This document shows, one piece after another, positions 1-8,842 of a DNA stretch of 64,000 nt. The notes under the pieces were generated by a model, which saw nothing but the letters and a program-made list of their open reading frames with translations, was not told the origin of the DNA and did not search any database. The stretch lies in assembly GCF_027111315.2 (NCBI RefSeq), contig NZ_CP114289.2, positions 124,001-188,000 of the forward strand, given 5' to 3'. How positions within the stretch are numbered: position 1 is the stretch's first letter; each line of letters begins with the position of its first letter. This DNA is from Flavobacterium limnophilum. Its GTDB lineage: Bacteria; Bacteroidota; Bacteroidia; Flavobacteriales; Flavobacteriaceae. A program made the translations under genes and the position numbers.

Positions 1-52
1 ATCCAGACTTATTGGTTTTAAATTGCATGATTTTAATTTAAAAAATCTATGA
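1..52 (+). CDS. Possible 3' end of an upstream CDS (partial)
   Basis: Frame 2 from the window edge is open for 16 codons and stops with TGA at 50-52, which overlaps the ATG at 49 of the next gene in the ATGA arrangement used by several gene pairs further on. The visible C-terminus (SRLIGFKLHDFNLKNL) is too short to assign. The other two frames also stop soon, at 21 and 41, so the choice rests only on the overlap. Confidence 0.3.
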   Translation, partial: SRLIGFKLHDFNLKNL

Positions 53-1098
53 TGTTTTATATTTTATTTATTTTATTGATTTCAGGTATTCTATCCTTGG
101 AACATTTTTATCCGAATAAACAAATAATTATAGGGTTTTTCGCGTTTTGCATAGTGGTGTTAGTTGCAGGATTTCGGGATAGAATAGGTTATGATTATGA
201 TAGTTATGTTTCTTGGTATCTTACCAAAACACGAGATGATGATTTTGAATTTGGTTTTGTTGTCATTATGAATCTATTTAGGGTATTACACTTAGAGCCT
301 CATTTTCTTTTTTTCTTTTTTTCTTTTTTTACTTGTTTTTTTCTTTTTTTAGGAATTAAAAAATATACCGAAAACCAAAGTTTCGCTTTTATGATTTTTC
401 TGTTGTTGCCGGAACTTTTTTTAACCTCTTTTCATTTAGTAAGACAATCATTTTCTGTGGCTATTTGTTTTTATGCTTTTTATTATTTGATGAATAAAAA
501 GTATTTTATTTATTTAACATTAATGTTTGTTGCGGTCTCGATACATTATTCAGCTTTTCTGCCTTTATTAATCTATTTCTTCGTTTTTAAGTATCCCGAG
601 AAATTTAATGAAAGAAATATTATTGTAATGTTATTGATTTCCTTCTTGATTTCGAAAATTAATAGTATTCAATTATTTTATTTTTTATTTGAGAAAACCA
701 GATATGCTTATTATTTTTCGCAAGAGAGTGCCCCTGTTAATAATTATAAAATAATTATTCTAAATTTAGTCGCTCTTTTTGTTTTGTTTCATTTCAGAAA
801 ATTGAAAGAGAAATATCCTAATCATAAGTATTTATTACCCTTTTATTTTTTTTCAGTTATATTCATAAACCTATTTAGTTCGTTTGCTGATATGGCAAGA
901 CTTGTCTTATATTTCAGGATTTTTGAAATAATAATTATAGCTGATTTAGTTTTTTTATTTGCCAAGAAAAAAAGATTATGGTTGGTCACAGGGTTTTATA
1001 TTTACTATTTTGCAGCATTTACATATACTTTGAGAGGGGATCTGGAGAAGACGGGTGTCGGTAAATTTATTCCATACCAAACATTTATTCTGAAATAG
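49..1098 (+). CDS. EpsG-like polysaccharide polymerase, multi-pass membrane protein
   Basis: The 349-aa product is almost entirely hydrophobic, with about nine to ten predicted membrane segments. An Arg/Gly/Asp-Tyr cluster after the second segment (GFRDRIGYDYDSY, residues 41-53), an Arg-Gln pair near residue 132 and a SIHYSAF motif near 164-170 match the EpsG family, membrane proteins thought to polymerise exopolysaccharide or O-antigen repeat units (Wzy-like role). Such polymerases diverge strongly, so the call rests on topology and these motifs. The gene is markedly AT-rich compared with 1961-11000, suggesting separate ancestry. It starts at the first of two adjacent ATGs and may overlap an upstream gene. 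No Wzx flippase is visible in the window. Confidence 0.7.
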   Translation: MMFYILFILLISGILSLEHFYPNKQIIIGFFAFCIVVLVAGFRDRIGYDYDSYVSWYLTKTRDDDFEFGFVVIMNLFRVLHLEPHFLFFFFSFFTCFFLFLGIKKYTENQSFAFMIFLLLPELFLTSFHLVRQSFSVAICFYAFYYLMNKKYFIYLTLMFVAVSIHYSAFLPLLIYFFVFKYPEKFNERNIIVMLLISFLISKINSIQLFYFLFEKTRYAYYFSQESAPVNNYKIIILNLVALFVLFHFRKLKEKYPNHKYLLPFYFFSVIFINLFSSFADMARLVLYFRIFEIIIIADLVFLFAKKKRLWLVTGFYIYYFAAFTYTLRGDLEKTGVGKFIPYQTFILK

Positions 1099-1220
1099 TA
1101 TTAGCATTATGTTTTCTACGGATTAAAAGATAGATTAACAATTATTGCAATTTTATTTAAGAGATAAAAAAAACAAAGGTTAATCTTTAAAGTTTATATA
1201 TAAAATCATTTAAATACTAA

Positions 1221-1345
1221 ATGCACTACATCATCCTCATTTTCGTCCTGTTTTCTCTGGAATTGATTTATTTCAAGATTGCGGACAAATGCAACATCAT
1301 TGACCAACCCAATAACGGGTCTTCTTATTCGAATAGCACTGTTGT
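1221..1345 (+). pseudogene. Decayed 5' fragment of a WbpL/WecA-type sugar-phosphate transferase
   Basis: The first ~40 codons (MHYIILIFVLFSLELIYFKI, then ADKCNIIDQPN and a Ser-rich stretch) align without gaps with the start of the intact transferase at 1961 (IELLYFKIADRYNIIDKPN). Similarity ends just where the intact gene has its LRGGG motif. The nucleotide sequences are clearly diverged, so this is not a fresh duplication. It looks like the stump of a related but distinct initiating-transferase gene, left when the locus was rearranged. The open frame that continues to 1424 after the break is not recognisable. Confidence 0.65.
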
Positions 1346-1425
1346 ATCCTTGACTTTGTGTCAAGATACTGGAAAAACATCCCTTATTTTGATACAAAAT
1401 TTTATTTATTTGGCTTTACTTTAAA

Positions 1426-1640
1426 GCAAAAGCTTATTTTGAATCTATTGAAGTACCCATTATTCCGGATTTTAAAAAATCACCAAGATTGCAGTTTTTA
1501 GACACGGGTATTCTTAATTGTGTTTTAGGGATTAGTGCTCAAATGCTCCCGTTAAATGATTTAAGTCAAAGTTATAAGGTGCCATCATACCCCATATCAT
1601 TACGCAAGAATTAATTTTTATGCAATCTAAAAAGCCGATT
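1426..1640 (+). pseudogene. Remnant of an AAA/DUF4143-type ATPase, frameshifted
   Basis: Translating from about 1426 gives an acidic/proline stretch followed by KKSPRLQFLDTGILN and then LNDLSQSY; a one-base shift near 1577 continues as GAIIPHIITQELIFM. These phrases match the C-terminal part of the DUF4143 ATPases common in Bacteroidota (LDTG, then the HIVTQEL-like motif). The ATPase core is missing and the frame is broken, so this is a dead fragment. A better preserved relative lies at 9933-11058. The reading is mine from six-frame inspection; a profile search against DUF4143 would settle it. Confidence 0.6.
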
Positions 1641-1642
1641 TA

Positions 1643-1879
1643 CCCAGGTCATTCGCTTTTAAAAAAGGAAAATAAAGTTTGCCACGAATTACACCAATTG
1701 CCACTAATTTTTATCCAAATTTAAAATTGAATTGCGCGAATTCTGTCTGTTTTTAAGAATTTGTGTAATTAAAAATTAATTGTAATTCGTGTTTATTAGT
1801 GTAATTGCTTCGCCTATTGGTCCCGACAATTGTCGGGACTCGGGTCGTGGCGGTAACTTTTAAATGCGAATGCCCTGGG
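1643..1879 (+). repeat. MITE-like element, copy 1, with internal palindrome
   Basis: The ends are imperfect inverted repeats: CCCAGGTCATTCGCTTTTAA on the left and the reverse complement of TTTAAATGCGAATGCCCTGGG on the right. The interior carries the 'ACGAATTACACCAATT' and 'GTAATTCGTGT' phrases shared with the copy at 53309, plus a perfect 20-bp palindrome at 1820-1839 (GTCCCGACAATTGTCGGGAC). It has no coding capacity. It sits between two gene remnants and the start of the intact transferase gene. Confidence 0.7.
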
Positions 1880-1960
1880 TTTTGCTGTAAATCGTAGCTT
1901 GTTTGTCCAATAATTTCAATAGTATCGACCAGTATTCACTTTTAATTCCATTATAAATTA

Positions 1961-2914
1961 ATGAATTTTCTTTTCATCACGGCTGTTTTATTCGCTATCG
2001 AACTTCTCTATTTCAAGATAGCAGACCGTTACAACATCATTGACAAACCCAATCACCGCTCGTCCCATTCCAGCATTACCCTTAGAGGGGGAGGGATTAT
2101 TTTTCCCATTGCTGTTTTAATTGCTTTTCTGTTGGGGTATGTGGGTTGGGCAGTAACCTTGGCTGTCCTTTTAGTAGCCATCGTCAGTTTTGTCGACGAC
2201 ATAAAACCCTTGTCGCAATTGCCTCGTTTTGGTTCGCATGTCATTGCAGTCTTGTTGATTGCGCATGACTTGCATCTCTTTCAGGAAGCCTTTTGGGTAC
2301 TGCCTTTGGTATTGGTTTTGTTGATAGGATGGATCAATGCCTTCAATTTTATGGACGGCATCAACGGCATAACGGTATTGTATGCCTTGGTGGCCATTGC
2401 CAGTTTTGCTGTTTTGCCCATTCACGCATCGAGTTTGCCCTTGCTGATTACCATGGGGTTGTCTTGCCTGGTCTTCGGTTTTTTTAATGTTCGCCATAAA
2501 GCCAAAACTTTTGCGGGGGATGTGGGAAGTATCAGCATGGCCGTGTTTCTGGGTTATTTTTTGTTTAAGACAATCGTCGAAACGGGGCAAATAGGGCACA
2601 TGCTTTTCTTTTCCGTTTATGGTATTGATGCCATCATCACGATTCTTTACCGGATTAAAAGAGGAGAAAACATATTGGAAGCCCATCGTTCCCATTTGTA
2701 TCAATATTTGGCCAATGAATGGGGGTATTCCCATATTGCCATTTCGGTCATTTATGCCGTTTTGCAATTGCTGGTAAACGGGATTGTTGTTTATTTAGAC
2801 CAACAAGGAGAACTGTCGATTTTGAATTCCTTGATAATTTCATTTGTATTGACTTTTGTATATTTGGCGATTCGAGTCCTCGTGGTTCGGAAAATACCGT
2901 TAAAAAACACTTAG
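1961..2914 (+). CDS. WbpL/WecA-type undecaprenyl-phosphate sugar-1-phosphate transferase
   Basis: This 317-aa polytopic protein belongs to the MraY/WecA/WbpL superfamily (GT4-type phosphotransferases), which load a sugar-1-phosphate onto undecaprenyl phosphate at the inner membrane to start polysaccharide assembly. Family signatures are visible: RSSH..LRGGG after the first helix, SFVDD (about residue 72), NAFNFMDGINGI (about 125-136), FAGDVGS (about 187-193) and a late cytosolic EAHRSHLYQ motif. About ten membrane helices are predicted. The substrate (GlcNAc, QuiNAc or FucNAc phosphate) cannot be read from sequence. It is followed 47 bp later by the aminotransferase gene, consistent with an amino-sugar as the first residue. 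Confidence 0.85.
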   Translation: MNFLFITAVLFAIELLYFKIADRYNIIDKPNHRSSHSSITLRGGGIIFPIAVLIAFLLGYVGWAVTLAVLLVAIVSFVDDIKPLSQLPRFGSHVIAVLLIAHDLHLFQEAFWVLPLVLVLLIGWINAFNFMDGINGITVLYALVAIASFAVLPIHASSLPLLITMGLSCLVFGFFNVRHKAKTFAGDVGSISMAVFLGYFLFKTIVETGQIGHMLFFSVYGIDAIITILYRIKRGENILEAHRSHLYQYLANEWGYSHIAISVIYAVLQLLVNGIVVYLDQQGELSILNSLIISFVLTFVYLAIRVLVVRKIPLKNT

Positions 2915-2961
2915 GTTTTTTGGGGAATTGCAACCCCATTTCATTTCATCATAGTTTGTTT

Positions 2962-4116
2962 ATGAATGATAAAAAAATATGGATTTCTTCTCCGCATTTG
3001 GAAGGGAGCGAACAAAAATACGTTCAAGAAGCTTTTGATTCCAATTGGATTTCCTCCGAAGGCTCGAATCTTGTGGGGCTGGAAAAGGACTTGGAAAACT
3101 ATCTGGGGCAAAACTGTTTTGTCGGCGCTTTAAGTTCCGGTACGGCAGCCATTCATTTGGGGCTTATTTTGTTGGGGGTAAAAGCCGGTGATGAAGTTAT
3201 TTGCCAAAGCATGACGTTCTCGGCATCGGTCAATCCGATATTGTATCTTGGAGCCAGTCCGGTTTTTGTTGACAGTGAACTCGATACCTGGAATCTTTGT
3301 CCAACAGCACTCGAAGCAGCTATTCTGGACAGAATCGAAAAAGGCACAAAACCCAAAGCCATTATAGCGGTTCATTTGTATGGCGTACCGTATAAAATAG
3401 ACGAAATAAGGGCGGTTGCCGACAAATATGAAATTCCAATTCTGGAAGACAGTGCCGAAGCCATTGGAAGCAGTTATAAAGGGCAACAATGTGGCACTTT
3501 TGGCGATATTGGTGTTTTGTCTTTCAACGGCAACAAAATGATTACCACTTCAGGAGGTGGGGCGATTGTCGCCAAAACCAAGGCGGTAAAAGACAAAGCC
3601 TTGTTTTTGTCCACCCAATCCAGGGATAATGCACCCCATTATCAACACAGCGAAATAGGGTACAACTATAGAATGAGCAATATTTGTGCAGGGATTGGTC
3701 GCGGACAAATGGAGGTTTTGGATAATCATATTGCCTTGCGCAGAAAGATGCATGCTTTTTATGTCGATTTGTTCAAAGACCTATCCGGGGTCACTGTTTT
3801 TCAAACCGCCCACGAAGATTATTTTGCCAATTATTGGTTGAGTGCGATTGTAGTTGAACCGGAATTGACCAATGGAATAGACAGGGAAACGGTTCGTCTG
3901 GCCTTGGAAGCCGACAACATTGAAAGCCGTCCCTTGTGGAAGCCCATGCACTTGCAGCCCATTTTTGAGAAATATCCTTATTATGGTAACAAAGTGGCCG
4001 AAACCTTGTTTGAAAAAGGGTTATGTTTGCCATCAGGTTCCAACTTGACCAACGAAGACAGGGCCAGAATCAGTGACGTAATAACAAGATTATTTCAAAA
4101 CAATGAGCATTCGTAA
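2962..4116 (+). CDS. DegT/DnrJ/EryC1/StrS sugar aminotransferase (EpsN/PglE-like)
   Basis: The 384-aa PLP enzyme should transfer an amino group from glutamate to the 4-keto carbon of a nucleotide-linked 4-keto-6-deoxy sugar. Visible motifs are the opening IWISSPHLEGSE, SSGTAAIHLGL (about 58-68), the LEDSAEAIGS cofactor-binding stretch (161-170) and SFNGNK, whose Lys192 should form the PLP aldimine. The open frame extends upstream to 2719 through the end of the transferase gene, but the family N-terminus begins at the ATG at 2962. The EpsN/PglE subfamily acts on UDP-4-keto sugars made by CapD/PglF-type dehydratases; a WbpM-like enzyme of that class is encoded at 6770. Confidence 0.85.
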   Translation: MNDKKIWISSPHLEGSEQKYVQEAFDSNWISSEGSNLVGLEKDLENYLGQNCFVGALSSGTAAIHLGLILLGVKAGDEVICQSMTFSASVNPILYLGASPVFVDSELDTWNLCPTALEAAILDRIEKGTKPKAIIAVHLYGVPYKIDEIRAVADKYEIPILEDSAEAIGSSYKGQQCGTFGDIGVLSFNGNKMITTSGGGAIVAKTKAVKDKALFLSTQSRDNAPHYQHSEIGYNYRMSNICAGIGRGQMEVLDNHIALRRKMHAFYVDLFKDLSGVTVFQTAHEDYFANYWLSAIVVEPELTNGIDRETVRLALEADNIESRPLWKPMHLQPIFEKYPYYGNKVAETLFEKGLCLPSGSNLTNEDRARISDVITRLFQNNEHS

Positions 4117-4157
4117 AAAAAATTAAGTAAAATTGTATCCTAATATTTTAAAATAAA

Positions 4158-4706
4158 ATGAACGTAGAAGAAACCTTCATAAAAGACTTGGTAATCCTTA
4201 CTCCTGCCGTGTTTGAAGACTCGAGAGGCTATTTTTTTGAAGCCTATAATCAAGCCCGATTTGAACAAAACGGGATAACTTACCAGTTTATCCAAGACAA
4301 TCAATCCTTTTCCAAGAGAGGGGTAATTCGCGGGCTGCATTTGCAGGACAAGCCTTTTGCGCAGGCGAAATTGGTGCGCGTATTGCAGGGAGAAATTCTG
4401 GATGTGGCCGTGGATTTGCGTAAAAACTCGCCTACTTACGGACAGCACTTCAGTGTGGTGCTGAGTGCAGAAAACAAAAAACAATTAATGGTTCCCCATG
4501 GTTTTGCCCATGGATTCTCCGTTTTGAGCGAAACGGCATCCGTTTTGTATAAAGTGGACCAGGTGTATCATAAAGAGAGTGAAAGAGGTATTCGTTATGA
4601 TGATCCAACATTAGGAATTGATTGGAAACTGAGTTCCGAAGAGATATTAGTTTCCGACAAGGATCTTGTTTTGCCTAATTTCGAAAACTGTAATTCCCAA
4701 TTTTAA
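4158..4706 (+). CDS. rfbC: dTDP-4-dehydrorhamnose 3,5-epimerase
   Basis: The 182-aa protein is the usual size for RmlC, which epimerises C3 and C5 of dTDP-4-keto-6-deoxyglucose, the third step of dTDP-L-rhamnose synthesis. It shows the cupin core motifs FQ(D)NQSFSKRGVIRGLH with the catalytic His in RGLH, VDLRKNSPTYG, the PHGFAHGF motif and the VLYKVDQVY segment bearing the catalytic Tyr. Its TAA stop overlaps the ATG of rfbD (4704-4706), so the two are translationally coupled. Confidence 0.93.
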   Translation: MNVEETFIKDLVILTPAVFEDSRGYFFEAYNQARFEQNGITYQFIQDNQSFSKRGVIRGLHLQDKPFAQAKLVRVLQGEILDVAVDLRKNSPTYGQHFSVVLSAENKKQLMVPHGFAHGFSVLSETASVLYKVDQVYHKESERGIRYDDPTLGIDWKLSSEEILVSDKDLVLPNFENCNSQF

Positions 4707-5563
4707 TGAAGAAAATACTTGTAACCGGCGCCAATGGACAATTGGGTTCGGAAATAAAGGTGCTGGCAGGCAACTATCCTGATTTTGATTTTATTTTTAC
4801 CGACATTGCCGATTTTCCCTTGGATAAAACCGAGGAAATAATTGCCAATTTCAAGCTTGTTCAACCTGATATTGTTATTAATTGTGCGGCCTACACTGCA
4901 GTTGACAAAGCCGAGCAAGACCAAGTAACAGCTGATGCCATCAATCATTTGGCGATTGGAACTTTAGCCGATTTGTGTCATCAATCCGGGGCAAAGTTGG
5001 TTCACGTTTCCACCGATTATGTTTTTGACGGAACATCACCCATAGCGTACAAGGAAGAGGACAAACCCAATCCCAAAAGCGTTTACGGCGTCACGAAATT
5101 GGCAGGCGAAATAGCTTGTTCCAAAAATTGTCCCGAAAGCATCATTATCAGGACAGCCTGGGTGTATTCTGAATTTGGAAACAACTTCGTGAAAACGATG
5201 TTGCGCTTAATGACGGAAAGAGACAGCTTGGGCGTGGTCAACGACCAGATTGGTTCCCCTACTTATGCGGCCGATTTGGCGCAAGTAATCTTGACTATTT
5301 TGGACAGTGGCAAATGGGAACCCGGAATTTACCATTATTCGAATGAAGGTGAAATCAGCTGGTTTGATTTTGCCATGGACATCAAGGAAATTGCCCAAAA
5401 ATCCTGTGAAGTAAAAGGAATTCCAGCCTCGAGTTATCCAACACCGGCCGAGAGACCCGCTTTTTCCTTGTTGGATAAATCAAAGATTAAAGCAGTTTAC
5501 GGCATAGAGCCGGTGGATTATAAAATTAGCCTCAAGACCATGATGGCCAAGTTGGGGGAGTAG
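4706..5563 (+). CDS. rfbD: dTDP-4-dehydrorhamnose reductase
   Basis: This 285-aa extended short-chain dehydrogenase reduces dTDP-4-keto-L-rhamnose to dTDP-L-rhamnose. The Rossmann motif GANGQLGSE lies at residues 8-16, NCAAYTAVDKAE around 55-66, STDYVFDG near 104-111 and the catalytic YGVTK near 128-132; IRTAWVYSEFGNNFV follows. It overlaps rfbC by one base. A short run of the TTATCGGTTATCGG low-complexity repeat lies just after the stop. Confidence 0.93.
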   Translation: MKKILVTGANGQLGSEIKVLAGNYPDFDFIFTDIADFPLDKTEEIIANFKLVQPDIVINCAAYTAVDKAEQDQVTADAINHLAIGTLADLCHQSGAKLVHVSTDYVFDGTSPIAYKEEDKPNPKSVYGVTKLAGEIACSKNCPESIIIRTAWVYSEFGNNFVKTMLRLMTERDSLGVVNDQIGSPTYAADLAQVILTILDSGKWEPGIYHYSNEGEISWFDFAMDIKEIAQKSCEVKGIPASSYPTPAERPAFSLLDKSKIKAVYGIEPVDYKISLKTMMAKLGE

Positions 5564-5602
5564 TTGTCAGTTATCTGTTATCGGTTATCGGTTGTCGGTT
5601 AA
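5564..5602 (+). repeat. Low-complexity TTATC(A/G)GTT repeat
   Basis: Degenerate copies of an 8-10-base unit (gttatcggttatcggttgtc) fill the gap between rfbD and rfbA. The same unit is expanded at 13637-13790. It has no coding capacity. Confidence 0.6.
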
Positions 5603-5646
5603 AACTGGAAACCGCTACCATAAAAACATAAAAACATAAAAATACC

Positions 5647-6516
5647 ATGAAAGGAATAATATTGGCCGGTGGATCCGGCACGCGATTGCATCCATTGACT
5701 TTGGCCATGAGCAAACAAATGATGCCTGTTTATGACAAGCCCATGATTTATTATCCCTTGTCGACATTGATGTCGGCAGGAATCAACGAAATATTGATTA
5801 TTTCGACACCCCACGATTTGCCTAATTTCAAAAAGCTTTTGGGAGACGGATCGACCATTGGTTGCCAGTTCAGTTATGCCGAACAAGCCATTCCCAACGG
5901 TTTGGCGCAAGCCTTCGTGATTGGGGAAGAATTTATCGGTAACGACAGCGTGGCCTTGGTTTTGGGTGACAATATTTTCTTTGGATCCAATATGGACGAG
6001 TTGTTGCAATCGAACACCCAACCCGAAGGCGGCGTTGTTTTTGCCTACCACGTTTCGGATCCGGAGCGTTACGGAGTCGTTGAATTTGATGAAAATTACA
6101 AGGCCTTGTCCATTGAAGAAAAACCATTGGAACCGAAATCCAATTATGCCGTTCCGGGATTGTATTTTTATGACAACTCGGTGGTTGAAATCGCCAAAAA
6201 CATCAAGCCCAGTCCTCGCGGGGAATATGAAATTACCGATGTGAACAAGGTCTATCTTGAAAAAGGAGCCTTGAAAGTGGGAATCTTGAACAGGGGCACG
6301 GCCTGGTTGGATACGGGTACTTTTAATAGCCTGATGCAGGCGGGACAATTTGTTCAAGTCTTGGAAGAACGCCAAGGATTGAAGGTGGGCTGTATCGAAG
6401 AAATTGCTTGGCGACAAGGATTTATCAGCAGCGAACAACTAAAAGCCATAGCGGAACCTTTGCTCAAATCCGGTTATGGAGATTATCTTCTGCAGGTGCT
6501 GAAACAAAACAAGTAA
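5647..6516 (+). CDS. rfbA: Glucose-1-phosphate thymidylyltransferase
   Basis: The 289-aa nucleotidyltransferase forms dTDP-glucose from dTTP and glucose-1-phosphate, the first step of dTDP-rhamnose synthesis. The N-terminal signature [16 protein letters not shown] with the following K in [16 protein letters not shown] is intact, as are LVLGDNIFF (the metal-binding Asp), EEKP and AWLDTGT. Length and motif order match RmlA. The pathway's second enzyme, RfbB, is not in this window. A Rho-independent terminator follows directly, so this gene closes the first operon. Confidence 0.94.
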   Translation: MKGIILAGGSGTRLHPLTLAMSKQMMPVYDKPMIYYPLSTLMSAGINEILIISTPHDLPNFKKLLGDGSTIGCQFSYAEQAIPNGLAQAFVIGEEFIGNDSVALVLGDNIFFGSNMDELLQSNTQPEGGVVFAYHVSDPERYGVVEFDENYKALSIEEKPLEPKSNYAVPGLYFYDNSVVEIAKNIKPSPRGEYEITDVNKVYLEKGALKVGILNRGTAWLDTGTFNSLMQAGQFVQVLEERQGLKVGCIEEIAWRQGFISSEQLKAIAEPLLKSGYGDYLLQVLKQNK

Positions 6517-6522
6517 AATTTT

Positions 6523-6550
6523 ATCCCGGTTTTAGTCCGGGATTTTTTTG
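6523..6550 (+). terminator. Rho-independent terminator after rfbA
   Basis: ATCCCGG (6523-6529) and CCGGGAT (6537-6543) form a 7-bp stem with a 7-base loop, followed by a T-run. It lies 6 bp after the rfbA stop and separates the rfb genes from the dehydratase gene, which has its own candidate promoter. Confidence 0.8.
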
Positions 6551-6674
6551 TTATTCTGTTAATTTTTCTTGCTGCCAGAAATGAAATGTTTTCGGGAAAA
6601 TATTATGTTAATGTTAACAATAGGCGTGATGTTGTGCATATTGTCGATAAAAATGAAATGTTTTGTAAGAAAGA

Positions 6675-6704
6675 GTTTTTCTACACGAATAATTTGTATT
6701 TTTG
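6675..6704 (+). promoter_or_regulatory. Candidate Bacteroidota promoter for the WbpM/CapD-like gene
   Basis: TATTTTTG at 6697-6704 fits the Bacteroidota -7 consensus TAnnTTTG. The -33 region has only a T-run (about 6676-6680) in place of TTG. It lies downstream of the rfbA terminator and 66 bp before the ATG at 6770, where a promoter is needed. Confidence 0.4.
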
Positions 6705-6769
6705 TTTGCTTAAAAATTGTGTTATTTTTAGTAGGAATAGTTTTTTAATATCAAAACAGGATTTTAACT

Positions 6770-8707
6770 ATGGAAATTTCAAAATATTTTTCTAGGGACT
6801 ACTTGAAATTCAATATTCATAACTTGAGCTACCTGCCCAGATGGATAATTGTATTGATTGACATATCGGTGCTGGTTATGTCCTTCATTTTGACTTTTGT
6901 AATTTTTAAGGGAACGGGATTAAATTATGTCATCACTGGTTATTCTCTCCTATTTGTTAGCCTGTTTTTTGGAATAAACGTGTTTTTCTTTTGGTTGTTT
7001 AGAACCTATTCCGGAATTATTAGGCACTCTTCTTATATTGATGCCGTCAAGATTTTGTTTTCACAAAGTTCTGTCTTGGTTTTTTTCCTGTTTTTTAATT
7101 TTTTGTTTGAATTATTTTTTAAAGAAAAGGCGTTTTTAAACACGGCACTTTTCATCAATATCGTATTGTCTTTTTGCGGTTTGTTTTTATATCGAGTCGT
7201 GGTGAAACAAACATTTGAACTGTATTTCAGGGAAAAGAGCGACAACAATTTGATCAAGGCCATTATTTATGGTACCGATGCCAATGCCATTTCGGTTGCC
7301 AATGCGCTAAAGTTTGAATCGCCATCCCGTTTCAAGATTGTTGCCTTTGTGGACAAGAACAATCAAAATGCTTCCAAACGGATGTTGGATTTGCCCATCT
7401 TGGTACAAAGAAAAAAATTGCCTGCCTTGATGCGTTCCGTGGGTGCCGAAGGATTGGTTATCGCGGATAAAAGTTTGTCCAAGGAAGAAAAATTGATTAT
7501 CATTGACCAATGTCTGGAATTTAATTACAAAGTATATACCATTCCTTCCGTTACGGATTGGGAAAACCAGAAGGAGATTTCCCAAAAAGTAAAAAACATC
7601 CAAATTGAGGACTTGCTCGAAAGAGATCCTATCGTATTGGACGGTGTATCCATTTCCAAACAGTTAATGGGTAAAACCATCCTGATTACGGGAGCCGCCG
7701 GATCCATTGGCAGCGAAATCGTAAGGCAGGTATTGAGTTTTAGTCCCAAAAAAATAATTATACTGGATCAGGCCGAAACGCCATTGCATCATATTGGTTT
7801 GGAGGTAGAAGGAATCAAGGGCAATACCATAATACATTCGGTTATTGTCGATATCAGGAACAAGACCGCCTTGGAGAAAATATTTAAACAATACCGGCCC
7901 CAAATGGTTTACCATGCCGCTGCTTACAAGCACGTGCCATTAATGGAAAAGAATCCTTCCCAAGCCATTTTGACCAATGTGAACGGCACCAAAAATCTGG
8001 CTGATTTGGCTTGCGAGTATCATGTAGCCAAGTTTGTGATGATTTCCACGGACAAAGCCGTGAATCCAAGCAATGTTATGGGGGCCAGCAAGCGAATAGC
8101 CGAGAAGTACGTACAATCGTTATATTTGAAATGCAAAGAAAATAAAGGAATGTATGCCACCAAGTTTATCACGACCCGTTTTGGAAACGTGTTGGGATCC
8201 AATGGTTCCGTCGTGCCTTTATTCTCCAAACAAATAGCCGAAGGCGGTCCTGTTACCATCACGCACCCCGACATTATCCGATATTTCATGACCATCCCGG
8301 AAGCCTGTCAATTGGTTTTGGAAGCGGGTTCGATGGGGAATGGCGGCGAGATCTATATTTTTGACATGGGGAAACCAGTCAAGATTATTGATTTGGCCAG
8401 AAAAATGATCAAGTTGGCGGGTTTTACTCCCGACAGGGACATCAAGATAAAGGTTGTGGGCTTGAGACCCGGCGAAAAATTATACGAAGAACTGCTGAAC
8501 GACACTTCAAAGACGTTGCCTACCTATCACGAAAAAATCATGATTGCACAGGAATTGCAGATGGAATATGAAGATTTGCACCTTGATATTCAAGAACTCA
8601 TCGGCATAGCCAGTTTCTTTGACAATGACGACATCGTGGCCAAAATGAAAAAAATAGTACCCGAGTTTATCAGCATGAATTCAGTCTATGCTACATTAGA
8701 CAAATAG
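6770..8707 (+). CDS. WbpM/CapD/FlaA1-like nucleotide-sugar 4,6-dehydratase, membrane anchored
   Basis: The 645-aa protein has four N-terminal membrane helices (about 25-47, 55-78, 98-117, 124-145), a CoA-binding-like domain (about 160-260) and a C-terminal SDR domain starting with GAAGSIGSE at 309-317. Enzymes of this type convert UDP-GlcNAc to UDP-4-keto-6-deoxy sugars. The usual Tyr-x-x-x-Lys is MGASK here (in VNPSNVMGASKR), the Met-for-Tyr replacement typical of the WbpM/FlaA1 class, so it is not a defect. TRFGNVLGSNGSV and RPGEKLYEE are also present. Its 4-keto product is a plausible substrate for the aminotransferase at 2962. It is likely transcribed alone, between two terminators. Confidence 0.88.
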   Translation: MEISKYFSRDYLKFNIHNLSYLPRWIIVLIDISVLVMSFILTFVIFKGTGLNYVITGYSLLFVSLFFGINVFFFWLFRTYSGIIRHSSYIDAVKILFSQSSVLVFFLFFNFLFELFFKEKAFLNTALFINIVLSFCGLFLYRVVVKQTFELYFREKSDNNLIKAIIYGTDANAISVANALKFESPSRFKIVAFVDKNNQNASKRMLDLPILVQRKKLPALMRSVGAEGLVIADKSLSKEEKLIIIDQCLEFNYKVYTIPSVTDWENQKEISQKVKNIQIEDLLERDPIVLDGVSISKQLMGKTILITGAAGSIGSEIVRQVLSFSPKKIIILDQAETPLHHIGLEVEGIKGNTIIHSVIVDIRNKTALEKIFKQYRPQMVYHAAAYKHVPLMEKNPSQAILTNVNGTKNLADLACEYHVAKFVMISTDKAVNPSNVMGASKRIAEKYVQSLYLKCKENKGMYATKFITTRFGNVLGSNGSVVPLFSKQIAEGGPVTITHPDIIRYFMTIPEACQLVLEAGSMGNGGEIYIFDMGKPVKIIDLARKMIKLAGFTPDRDIKIKVVGLRPGEKLYEELLNDTSKTLPTYHEKIMIAQELQMEYEDLHLDIQELIGIASFFDNDDIVAKMKKIVPEFISMNSVYATLDK

Positions 8708-8727
8708 TTTTTCCTGTTTTTAATCCT

Positions 8728-8771
8728 AAAAAAGTTTACAAGAGCAATTTATTGCTCTTGTAAACTTTTTT
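8728..8771. terminator. Strong bidirectional terminator
   Basis: A perfect 21-bp inverted repeat (8728-8748 against 8751-8771) with a 2-base loop begins with six A and ends in a T-run, so it can terminate from both sides. It lies between the + strand dehydratase gene and the convergent phosphatase gene. Confidence 0.9.
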
Positions 8772-8842
8772 TGTTTATGGAGAGGACAGATAATAGATGA
8801 AAGATAATAGATGAAAAGAGGATAGTTGAACTATAGATGATG

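Noticed and set aside
2719..2961. Upstream extension of the aminotransferase frame
   Set aside because: It overlaps the transferase gene in another frame, and the aminotransferase family begins at 2962.
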